64,000 nucleotides of DNA from Trebonia sp963734665 (GTDB taxonomy: Bacteria; Actinomycetota; Actinomycetes; Streptosporangiales; Streptosporangiaceae): contig CAVTIR010000005.1 in NCBI GenBank assembly GCA_963734665.1, forward strand, positions 1,302,001-1,366,000. Reading direction: 5' to 3'. A model generated the notes under the pieces. That model was not told the DNA's origin. It ran no database searches and saw nothing but the letters and a program-made list of their open reading frames with translations. Position 1 is the first letter of the stretch, and each line of letters starts with the position of its first letter. The position numbers and the translations under genes were made by a program. Below, in pieces: positions 43,600 through 54,200 of this stretch.

Positions 43600-45184
43600 A
43601 GCCGTTCGATGGTGCGGTACGCCTCGTCGGCCTCCTCCAGCCGCCCCAGGCAGTAGAGCGCGGCGTGACGGCCGGCGTGCACCTCGGCGAGGGCGGCGGT
43701 CTCGCGCGGGTCGACCGCCGGGAGCGCGGCGGTCAGCAGCGCATTTGCCAGCGCGTAGTCCCCGGTCAGCGTGGCCTGGTCGGCGGCGCGGCGCAGCAGC
43801 CCTGCCACCTGGCGCCGCTCGGCGGCGTCAGTGACCGCGCCGACGACGGGCAGGTACTGCTCGGCCGCGACCGCGAACAACTCCGGCACCCCGGCCAGCC
43901 GCCGCGCCATGGCCAGCTGCACGGCGCGCCGCCGGTCGGGCTCCAGCCCGGCCGAGGACGGCCTCGCGGATCCGGTCGTGCCGGAACCGCACCGCCGGAT
44001 GCGCCCCGGGCTCCGCCACCAGGAGGCCCTCATCGAGGGCGGGTGCTAGCGCCTGGTCCACCACGTCGGCTGGCTCGCCGAGCGGCGGCCCGCAGCAGGC
44101 TCAGCTCGGCGCGGCCGCCCAGGCACGCCATCGCCTCCAGCATCTGCCGGGACCTGCTCCGGCAGGGCGGCGGCGCGCGTCGCCAGCAGCCCGGTCACCT
44201 CCGACCGGCCCAGGTACGCGCGCACCGCCGCCGCGTCCCACCGCCACCCGGCGGCCGTCGCGGTCAGCAGGCCGTCGCGGCGCAGCGCGTTCAGCAGCTC
44301 CACGGTCTCGTACGGGTTGCCGCGCGTATGCGGCTCGATCAGCCCGGCCAGGCCCGCCACGCGTCGACCCGGCCCACGTGCAGCATCTCGGCTGCCATGG
44401 TGGCGAGGCCCGACGCGGGCAGGTTGTCCAGCCGCACGTGCTTCACTCCGGCCTGGTCCCGCCACCGGGCCAGCGGCGCCGCCAGGGGATGCGCCGCGTC
44501 CACGTCGCCGTCCCGGTACGCGCCGACCAGCAGCAGGCCCTCGATCGGGTCCTCGGTCAGCACCAGGTCGACGAAGCCGAGTGGCGTAAGCCCCGCCCAC
44601 TGCAGGTCATCAAGGAACATGACCACCGGCCGCTTGCGCGAGGCGACCGCCCGCAGCGCCGCCGCGGCCGCCCGCTGCAGCCGTGCCTGCGCGGTCAGCG
44701 GATCTCCCGCATCCGGCGGCGTCCCCAGCAGCGCCGCGAACTCCGGCAGCACCGCAGTCAGCAGGCCCGCGTTCGGGCCTACCGCATTCAGCATCCTCAT
44801 CCGCGGCTGCGCCAGCTCATCCTCCGGCTCGGCCAGCAACAGCCGGCCAAGCGCGCGGAACGCCTGGTATCCAGCGTCGAACTCCAGGTCCCGGCGGTAC
44901 TGGTCAAACTTGCCTACCACGAACCAGCCGTCACCGCCGGTCACCATCGGCCGCAGCTGGTTGACCAGCGCCGTTTTCCCCACTCCCGGCGTCCCGCTGA
45001 CCAGCACCCCACGGCACCGGCCCGCTAGTGCCTCGCCGAGCGCCGCCTCCAGCTGCGGCCAGCTCGCCGTCGCGTCCCACCAGCCGCGACGGCGGCAGCA
45101 GCCGCGCCGGGACATCATGCTGCCCGACCGGCAGCGCAGCCGGTGCCGCACGTGCTCCCGCGTCCCGCACCCGCTCCAGGTCAT
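43545..45184 (-). pseudogene. Trifunctional kinase gene, middle segment: AAA ATPase, multiply frameshifted
   Basis: The ATPase domain reads LVSGTPGVGKTALVNQLRP (P-loop) and RPVVMFLDDLQWAG (Walker B), as in the MalT/AfsR-like STAND ATPases of this family. The chain is complete only when about six frame switches are allowed, near 45,058, 44,353, 44,150, 44,083, 43,952 and 43,578. Each reconstructed stretch (for example LIEPHTRGNPYETVELLNAL, then VVDQALAPALDEGLLV, then LEPDRRRAVQLAMARRL) joins smoothly to the next, and I saw no in-frame stop codons. Sequencing indels are therefore more likely than decay. Confidence 0.78.
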
Positions 45185-45947
45185 AGCTCAGCCCGTCCGC
45201 GGTCTGGTACCGGTTGTCCGGTTCCTTCTCAAGCAGATGCATGATGATCTCGGACAACGGCACCGGCACGGCCCGGTTCACTTCGGCCGGCGGTACCGGT
45301 ACCCGGGCCAGGTGCTCATGGATCAGCCGGAGCGGGTCGCCAGAACCGAACGGCGGCGCACCCGTGGCGAGCTCGTACAGGGTCGCGCCCAGCGCGTACA
45401 GGTCCGCTCGCTGGTCCACCGGCCGGCCGGTCCGCCCGGTCTGCTCCGGCGCGAGGTAGGCCAGCGTCCCGGCGATCTCGGTGTAGTGCGTGAATTCCGG
45501 GCGCATCTCGGCGAACGAACTCGCTAGCGCGAAGTCGACCAGGCAAGGGTCGCCGTCCGGGGAGACCACGATGTTCGCCGGGGTGATGTCCCGGTGGATC
45601 ACCGCTCGGCGGTGCATGCCAGCCACCGCCCGGGCCAGTCCTGCCGCGAGCCGGGTCAGGTCATCGGCCGCCAGCGGCTTCGCCTGCGACGCCAGGCTCG
45701 TACCGCCAGTGTCCTCCAGTTCGATCGACCCTGGCTGCTGTGGCACCTCGGCGAGCTGCGCCACCCCCACGACGCCGCGCAGCCGTTTCAGCATCGCCGC
45801 CTCGTGCAGCAGTCGGCGCTCCGCGCCCGGCCCCAGCGGCTCTTTGCGGATGACCGTGCGCCCGGCAAGGAACAGCCGGGTAACCCGAGTGCGACTGCTC
45901 TGGTGCACCATCTCGACCCTGGCGGGCGAATCTGGGTCCGGCGGCAT
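44931..45947 (-). pseudogene. Trifunctional kinase gene, 5' segment: Ser/Thr kinase domain
   Basis: From ATG 45947 the product has a Hanks-type kinase domain: catalytic loop AVIHRDITPANIVVSPDG, metal-binding motif CLVDFALASSF (DFA instead of DFG), activation segment AGTLAYLAPEQTGRTGRPVDQRADLYALGA in pieces, and SDLYALG-like helix. The chain then continues to the ATP-binding domain after a frame switch near 45,058. This order (kinase, ATPase, TPR, GAF, histidine kinase) is the known trifunctional architecture. The whole gene would encode about 1,850 residues. Confidence 0.82.
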
Positions 45948-46217
45948 TCCGCCTTCCTCCTCCCGGCACCTCGATGCACGGTCCGGCCTGCATTAATCCC
46001 TGCTTACACCCATTTGAAAAGGAAGGCGACTGTTGAGCCGACGATTGCGTACGGGGCTGGAGCGGTCCCCGCGCACGTGCGGGCGGAGCTGGCACTGGTA
46101 GCCGTGGCCGGTTCTCACCTTTGCTACTTGGCAGCCCATGATTACTGTGAGTAATATTTTAGCCGCCAAACGTAGCGATCGGTGATCGTACTACGCCAGG
46201 ATTCATAGGGGGATCTG

Positions 46218-46845
46218 ATGTTGAAACCCATTTTTTATGTCTTGACCGCCGCAACCGTCACGGGGATCGCGCTGGCCCCAGGGGTCGCGTCAGCGGCGCC
46301 GAAGCCGTCCGCACACGCGCATTCCTCCAAGAGCAGCCCGTCCGCAGTTGATCCGGGCACGTCGCTCGCGCATTCCTCGACGAGCAGCCCCTCCGGAGGC
46401 GACCCGGACACGACGGTGACCTTCTCGGTGAACTCGGGCGCCCTGACGATGACCGCCCCTACCACCGCTTCCCTGGACATCGGAGCGCCGGGGACCACCA
46501 TCTCGGCGGCTTTGGGAGCGGTCATCGTGACCGACGACCGGGCCCTGCTCACCGCCACCTGGACCACGACTGCTCCTCGACCGACTGGACCACGGGGTGG
46601 AAGCCGACCGAGACCATCCCGGCCACTGATGTCGGCTATGACCACCGGCAGCATCACCACGTCACGGGGACCATCACCGCGACCGGAACACCCATCACGC
46701 TGTCCAATACGGCGCGCCGGTCGTTGTCGACTCCGCCGGAGTCGGCAACAACACCGCCTCGTGGAGTCCGACTGTCTCGGTGACGGTTCCCGCGGCTGCG
46801 GTCGGCGGCACCTACACGGCGACGCTCACCCATTCCGTGGCCTAG
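46218..46845 (+). pseudogene. Secreted WxL-like surface protein, multiply frameshifted
   Basis: ATG 46218 follows TAGGGGGA. A signal peptide (LTAATVTGIALAPGVASAAP) and a Ser/Pro linker lead to a domain that starts VTFSVNSGALTMTAPTTASL and ends GGTYTATLTHSVA before TAG 46843. At least four single-base frame switches between 46,560 and 46,740 are needed to read through. The domain closely resembles the last 140 residues of the giant protein that ends at 57429 (same LTITAP, VTDDR, TWTTT, STDWTTG, ETIPA, GTYTATITHSV landmarks). The layout resembles WxL-type cell wall-binding domains, which bind peptidoglycan noncovalently; the match to WxL itself is tentative. Confidence 0.65.
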
Positions 46846-46961
46846 GCCTGTCGCTGCGACACCCTGATAACCGGGCCCGCCTTAAGCGAATCGGGGCGGG
46901 TCCGGTTCCGCGTTCTGCGCCGGCGGGACGGGCAGATCTCACACCATTAACAGGGGGAAAT

Positions 46962-47960
46962 GTGCGCCGCTTGATCAGCGCCATCATGCTCGCGCTGACC
47001 GCCGGGATCTTGAGCCCGGCGTCCAGCGCCGCAGCGTCGGCCCAGCTTCTGGCCGCGCCGCGGCCGCAGTCGTTCGGCGTCCGGCTTGTCGACGTACCCG
47101 TCTCTGAAGCGACCAATCCACGCGCCCTGCGCTACATCATCGACTATCTTCCGACCGGAACGGTTATCCACCGCAGAATCCTGATCGTGAATCAGGAATC
47201 GCGGACGGCGCGCTTCACCGTTTATCCCGATGCCGCCAACATCACCGACGGGGTTTTCGTCGGGTACGCAGAGGGAAACACGCAACGAGCTGACCGGCTG
47301 GATCAGCGTGCAGCACCCGGTGGTCACCCTCGCTCCGGGGGCGTCCGTCATGGACATGATCACGGTCAAGGTGCCGGCCGGCGCGACGCGGGGTGAGCAC
47401 TACGGCGTGATCTGGGTCCAGCAGACGGCTCAGTCGCACGCCTCCAAAGGCTTCGCTCATCGAGGTATCCCGGGTCGGGATCCGCGTGTACCTGGCGGTC
47501 GGGCACGGCGGTGCCCCGCCGACCAGCTTTGACATCACCTCCATCACGGCGCGCCGGTCGGCCAGCGGGCAGCCGTCCATTCTCGTCCACGTGGACAACA
47601 CCGGCGGCCGGGCCGTCGACCTGGGCGGCAGCGCGCGCCTGGCCGACGGCCCTGGGGGCAGCAGCGCCGGGCCGTTCCCGGCCAAAGCGATCATCACCCT
47701 CGCGCCCGGCCAGGCGGGAAACATAACCTTTGCCCCGCCCAAGAGCTTGCCGCTTGGTTCGTGGCGGGTGACGGTCAGCTTGGCGAGCGGGCTGACTACC
47801 TGCTACCGCTACGACCAGTATCCACTTCGTGCCGGTTGTGGCGGCTGCGGGGGGTCTGTCGGGGATGGCGTGGGTCTGGATTGCGTTGGGCGTGCTGGCG
47901 GTTGGGCTAACCGTTGTCATGGGACGGTATGCCTGGCAGCATCGCCGCATGACGGCCTGA
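46962..47960 (+). pseudogene. DUF916-type WxL-interacting, membrane-anchored protein, multiply frameshifted
   Basis: GTG 46962 follows GGGGGAA. After a signal peptide (ISAIMLALTAGILSPASSAAA) come the DUF916 landmarks FGVRLVDVPVSEATNPRALR, RRILIVNQESRTARFTVYPDA, and, after a frame switch near 47,280, TLAPGASVMDMITVKVPAGA and HYGVIWVQQT. A second switch near 47,450 leads to a Ig-like domain (ILVHVDNTGGRAVDLGGSARL), and a third near 47,800 to a C-terminal membrane helix (MAWVWIALGVLAVGLTVVM) and basic tail ending at TGA 47958. In Firmicutes such proteins partner WxL proteins at the cell wall. The gene directly follows the WxL-like gene. Confidence 0.75.
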
Positions 47961-48041
47961 GCGGGTGGTGTGGGCTGGCGGCCAGTCGCGTCACCCGGGG
48001 CTGAGGTGGGGGTGACGCGGTGACCTGCGTTGCGGTGCCCG

Positions 48042-48257
48042 GTTCCGCTTTCCCTGGCCGCGCCCGGTTATGGCGGGTAAATGCGGTATTTCCGGCGGCG
48101 CGCTGGTTAATGCCATTTTGTAATTGCCGGCATTTAAATTGTTGGCGGAAGGGTTTGACAGCGGGCGGGGCGGAGTCCAGACTCCAACTTTGGCAGTTGC
48201 AGCAGGTCGTTGGCCTACGGGCCAGGTCTGCGCCGCCAGGTGGCGTGATTCGGGGGA
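48042..48257 (+). repeat. Duplicated leader repeat, copy A
   Basis: This 216-bp sequence upstream of the giant gene recurs, at roughly 85-90% identity by eye, at 58821-58960 plus 59235-59317. Shared blocks include GCCCGGTTATGGC, GGTATTTCC, TTTTGTAATTGCCG, GAGTCCAGAC, CAGCAGGTCG and CGTGATTCGGGGG. It contains the ribosome site of the giant gene at its end, so it is probably a promoter and 5' leader. Confidence 0.85.
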
Positions 48258-48263
48258 TTCGGC

Positions 48264-51200
48264 GTGGCATTTTCCGTGGGTCTTTCTTCTGCTGTCGCGG
48301 CGTCGCTTGCGCTGGCGGTCCGGGCACGCCGGGGGCTGCGCCTGGCCATTGTCGCCGCGATTGTCCTCGCCGGGCTGGCTGCTCCGCCTGCCTCCCGGGC
48401 CGTCGCGGCCAGCGGCACCACACAGGTCGTCCAGCAGTTCAACAACAACACGGTGAACTCCGCCTATCCCGTGTCGGTACCCGCGGTGCCCAACGGCGGC
48501 ACCAACCCGGTCTGCCTGACCGCGGCGGCAACACCACCAGCGGCCCGCCCGTACAGTTGCACGTCCAACACCGACACGAACGGGTCGGGCAAGCTGCGCC
48601 TCACGTCGGCCACGGCCGGCCAGGAGGGCGGCCTGTTCGCCGCGGCGAGCGTGCCGACCTCCCAGGGCATCGACGCGACGTTCAACACCTACCAGTACGG
48701 CGGCACCGGGGCGGACGGCCTGGCGTTCGTGCTGGCCGCGGTCAACCCGGCCAACCCGCTGGCGCCGCCCAACATCGGGCAGTCCGGCGGTGCGCTCGGC
48801 TACTCGGCAAACGCCGGATCGAGCCTGGTCGGCCTGGTCGACGCCTACATGGGCATCGGCCTTGACGTCCACGGCAACTTCAGCAACAGCGTGTACGAGG
48901 GCAGCGGCTGCACCAATCCGAGCTACATCTCCACGGCCAACCAGCAGGTGCCGGGCCAGGTCGTGGTCCGCGGACCGGGTAACGGCCTGGTCGGATACTG
49001 CGCGATCAGCAGCACCGCGACGAGTACCACCTCGCCTGCGCTGGTCCTGCGCGCGTCCACCCGCGCGGCGTCGGTGGTGCCGGTGGAGGTGGCGATCAAC
49101 CCGACCTCGGCGTCGTTCACCACTGCCTCGGGCATCACGGTCCCGCCCGGCACCTACGCGGTGCAGTTCACCCCGGTGGGCGGGTCGGCCATCCAGGAGA
49201 CCGGCACGCTGCCGACCGTGCCCTCGGGCCTGTACCCGTCGTCCACGTGGACCACGTCGGCAGGCATTCCCCAAGCAGCTCGCGTTCGGCTGGGTGGGCT
49301 CCACCGGCGGGGTCACCGACTTCCATGAAGTCGACGCTGTGAACGTGAACAGCTTCAGCCCTGTCCCGCAGCTCGCGGTGTCCCAGACCAGCTACGTCGC
49401 GGCGTCCCCCACGGCCGGCACGCCGGTGACCTACGTTGTCAGCCCGGGCGTCTCCTCTTCGGGTGCCAGCGAGGGCAACGCGATCTCGGTCACCGAGACC
49501 ATGCCGCCGGCGTCACCCCCGTAGGCGCCTACGGCTCGGGCTGGACCTGCGCGGCCCCGTCCGGGCAGACGATCACCTGTACCGACAGCGCCACGCCGTT
49601 CGCAGCGGGCACGTCGCTGCCGGCGATCACCGTGGAGGGCATCGTCACCAGTTCCAGCGTGACGGCCGCCGCGATCCAGTCGGGTACCACGGTGACAGCG
49701 TCTTCGTCCGACGGCAACCCCGGCATCGCCACCAGCACGACGGCGGGCACACTGCCCGCGGCGCCGTCCGGGGTGACGCTCAGCCCGGCGACCAGCACGA
49801 TCGCGGCCGGGGACGCGGTGACGATCTCGGGCGCGAACATCACCGCCGCGACCGCGATCGAGATCGGCACCACGGCCCAGCAGGCCGCCGGCACCCCGAC
49901 CGTGCTGCTGCCCTGCCCGGGCGCGGCGGCGCCCGGATGCTTCACCGTGTCCGGGAGTACCCTGGTCATCTCCTCGATGCCGTCGGTGACGGCCGCGGAG
50001 ACGGCGAACGTCACCGTGGTCACTTTGGGCGCGTCCGGGTCGGCCAGCTACGTCTACACCGACAAGCCCGGCACGCCCGCGGCACCCACGGCCACGGCCG
50101 GCATCACCAGCGCCACCGTGACCTGGACCGCTCCGGCCGCCAACGGCAGCCCGATCACCGGCTACGTGGTCACGCCGTACCTGAACGGGACGGCCCAGAC
50201 GGCGCAGACGTTCACCAGCAGCGCGACCACCCAGACCCTGACCGGCCTGACCGCCGGTTCCTCTTACACGTTCACGGTAGCGGCGATCAACGCGATCGGC
50301 ACCGGCGCGGCCAGCCCGCAGTCGAACGCGGTGACCCCTATGTGCTGCCCGGCGGGCCGGTCATTACCGGGGTCACCCCCGGGGACTCCGCCGCTACGGT
50401 GACTTGGACCGCCCCGGCCAGTAACGGCGGCAGCGCAATCACCGGCTACGTGGTCACCCCGTACATCGGCAGTGCCGCGCAGGCGGCGCAGACGTTCCCG
50501 AGTGCCGCTACCGCCGAGACGGTGACCGGCCTGGTCCCCGGTACCAGCTATACCTTCACCGTCGCTGCGGTCAACCTGGCCGGCACCGGCCCGGCCTCGG
50601 CGAACTCCTCCGCGGTGACTGTCAACACGGGGCCCAGCCTGACGTTCGCAGCGCCGCCGCCTGGCGAGGTGAGTGTGGCCTACCGGGACGCGCTGACCGC
50701 GACCGGCGGGACGGGGGCCCTGACCTGGTCGGTGAGCAGCGGCACCCTGCCGCCGGGTCTGACCCTGAACTCCGCCACCGGGGTGCTGTCGGGCACCCCG
50801 ACGGCGGGCGGCAGCTTCACCTTCACCGTCACGGTCACCGACACGGCCGGGGGCACCGCCAGCAAGGGCGTCACGCTGGTGATCGCGGCGGTGCCGTCGT
50901 TGTCGAACCCGGCGCCGCCGTCGGGGCAGGCGGGGGTGGCTTACAGTGACACGCTGGCGGTGGCCGGCGGGACCGGGCCGTTCACCTGGCTGGCGAGCGG
51001 CGGCAGCCTGCCGCCGGGGGTGACGCTGAACTCTTCCACGGGGGTGCTGTCGGGTACCCCGACCACGGTGGGCCTGTACTCGTTCACGGTGCGGGTGACC
51101 GACTCGTTCGGGCTGACCGCTACGCAGGGCGTGTCGATGACGGTCGCGATCGGCCAACTGGTGATCGCCGCGTCGGCCGGTACCTCGACGGCGACGCAGG

Positions 51201-54200
51201 GCGGGGTGGTGCGTTACACGGTCACGATCACGAATACCGGCACCGCCGCGTACTCGGGTGTCTCGTACGCGGTTCCGCTGTCCGACGTGCTCGACGACGC
51301 CACTTACAACGGCGACGTGGCCGCGACCTCGGGCACGGCATCGGTGGGCGGCCAGGCGCTGAGCTGGAGCGGCACGCTCGCCGCGGGTGCCGCCGCCACG
51401 GTCACGTTCTCGGTGACGGTCAAGAACCCGTACACGGGCAACGGCACGCTGGCCTTCACCGTGACGTCCCCGACTGTGGGGACCAACTGCCCGGCGGGCG
51501 GTACCGACGCGCGGTGCACGGTGTCGGTCCCGGTGGCCGCGCTGACCATCACGGCGACCTCCGGGGTGGCCTCGGCGGCGCCCGGCGCCGTGGTCCATTA
51601 CACGGTCACGGTGGCCAACTCCGGCGTGGTCGCGTACACGGGCGCGACGTTCACCGACCCGCTGGCCGGGGTGCTCGACGACGCCGCCTACGACAACGAC
51701 GCGGCCGCCAGCGCCGGCACGGTCTCCTATGCCAGCCCGAACCTGACCTGGACCGGCGACCTGGCGCCCGGGGCGACCGCGACCATCACGTTCTCGGTCA
51801 CCATCAGCAACCCCGATGCCGGCAACCACATCCTCACCAGCACCATCACCTCCGGCACGGCCGGCACCAACTGCCCGGCGGGCGGCACCGACCCGCGCTG
51901 CACCGCCGCCGTCACCGTGCAGGGCCTGACCATCACGACTACCGCCAACACGTCCTCGGCCACCCCCGGCAGCACCGTGGCGTACACGGTCACGGTGACC
52001 AACAGCGGCCAGGCCGCGTATACGGGGGCCACGTTCACCGACTCGCTGTCGGGGGTGCTGGACGATGCCGCCTACAACGGGGACGCGGTCGCCACTACCG
52101 GGTCGCTGTCCTACGCGAGCCCGAACCTGACCTGGACGGGGAACCTGGCGGTGGGGGCGGCCGCGACGGTGACGTTCTCGGTCACGGTGAGCAACCCCGA
52201 TACCGGGGACAAGGCGCTGGTGACGGCGGTGACGTCGGGGACGCCGGCGAGCAACTGCCCGGCGTCCGGGCCCGCGCCGGCGTGCGGCACGTCGGTCACC
52301 GTGCTGGTGCCGGGGCTGACGATCGTGAACTCGGCGGGTGTCTCGAGCACGACGCCGGGGTCGGTGGTGCACTACACGGTCACGATCACGAACACGGGGC
52401 AGACCGCCTACGCGGGGATCAGCGTGGCGGACTCGCTGTCCGGGGTGCTGGACGACGCCGCCTACGACGGGGACGCGGCCGTCACGGCCGGGCCGGGCAC
52501 GGTGTCGTATGCCAGCCCGGTGCTGACGTGGGCGGGGAGCCTGGCGACGGGGGCCGCCGTCACGGTGACGTTCTCGGTCACGGTGAGCAATCCCGACACC
52601 GGCAACCGGCTGCTCCTGACGACCACGGTGTCCACGGCGGCGGCGGGCAGTAACTGCGCGGCGGGGAGCGCGGATTCGCGGTGCTCTGCATCGGTGCCGG
52701 TGCTGATCCCTGGGCTGGACCTCACGGTCACCGCGAATACCGCCTCCGCGGTGCCCGGTTCCACCGTGGGCTACACGGTCGTGGCCGATAACACGGGCCA
52801 GACGACGGACACCGGGGTGAGTTTTACCGTCTCGCTGTCCGGGGTGCTGGACGACGCTGCCTACAACGGCGACGTCGCGGCCACCGTCGGCACGGTGTCG
52901 TTCGCCACCCCGAACCTGACCTGGACCGGCACGCTGGCGGCCGGGGCGATCGCGACCATCACGTTCTCGGTCACCGTGAACAACCCCGACACCGGCGATC
53001 ACCTGCTGGCCGTCACGCTCACCTCCGCCTCGACCGGGAATAACTGCCCGGCGGGCAGCACCGACCCGGGTTGCGCGGTGTCGGTGCCGGTGGCGTCGCT
53101 GGCCATCACGAACAGCTCGAACGTGGCGTCGACCACGCCGGGCAGCGTGGTCCGGTTCACCGCGGTGTTCACCAATACCGGCCAGGCCCCGTATAACGAC
53201 ATCACGATCAGCACCAATGCCGCCGACGTGTTCGACGACGCGGTGCCCAACGGCGACCAGACCGCTACCTCCGGGACACTGAACGTCGTCGGGAACGCGG
53301 TCACCTGGACGGGGGACATCCCGGTCGGCGGCAGCGTCACGGTCACCGGGACCGTGACCGTGAACAGGCCTGATGCCGGCAACCAGGTGCTGGCCAGCAC
53401 GATCACCACCGCGGCGGCGGGCAGCAACTGCCCGGTCGCTGCGCCGGCCGCGGCCTGCAGCGTGAGTGTCCCGGTGCTCACCCCCGGGCTGAGTATCAGC
53501 AATACCCCGAGCACCACGGCGGCCGTGCCGGGGTCGGTGGTGAGCTACACGGTCGCGATCACCGACTCGGGCCAGACGCCGTATGCCGGGATCAGCGTGA
53601 CCGACGACCTGTCCGGGATGTTCGACGACGCCGCCTACGACGGGGACGCGGCGGCCAACACGGGCGCGGTGTCGTATGCCAGCCCGGTGCTGACCTGGAC
53701 GGGCAGCCTGGCGGTGGGGGCGACCGCGACGGTCACGTTCTCGGTCACGGTGAACAACCCCGATACCGGGGACAAGGTCGTGATCACCACCGCGACGTCG
53801 GCGGCGCCCGGGTCGTCCTGCCCGGCCCGGTACCACGGCGGCGCCGTGCCGGAGCACCGTGGCCGTGCTCACCCCGGGACTGGACATCACCGCCGCCGCC
53901 GGCAGTTCGACCGCCGTGCCGGGCGCCACCGTGGGCTACACGGTCACGATCACCAACGCCGGCGAGACGCCCTATGCCGGGATCACCGTCACCGACGACC
54001 TGTCCGGGCTGCTGGACGACGCCGCCTACAACGGGGACGCGGCGGCCGGCACGGGCGCGGTGTCGTATGCCAGCCCGGTGCTGACCTGGACGGGCAGCCT
54101 GGCGGTGGGGGCGACCGCGACGGTCACGTTCTCGGTCACGGTGAACAACCCCGATACCGGCGACAAGGTCCTGGCCACCGTGGTCACCTCCGCAGCGGCC

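Noticed and set aside
53092..53830. Programmed ribosomal frameshifting as an explanation for the switches in the giant gene
   Set aside because: The switches occur at unrelated sequences and in both directions, and differ between repeats, so indels are the simpler explanation.
50264..53929. A 1,221-codon open frame on the minus strand opposite the DUF11 repeats
   Set aside because: It is an antisense shadow created by the G/C third-position bias of the repeats; it is Arg/Gly/His-rich, has no domain, and the plus strand encodes clear DUF11 repeats.
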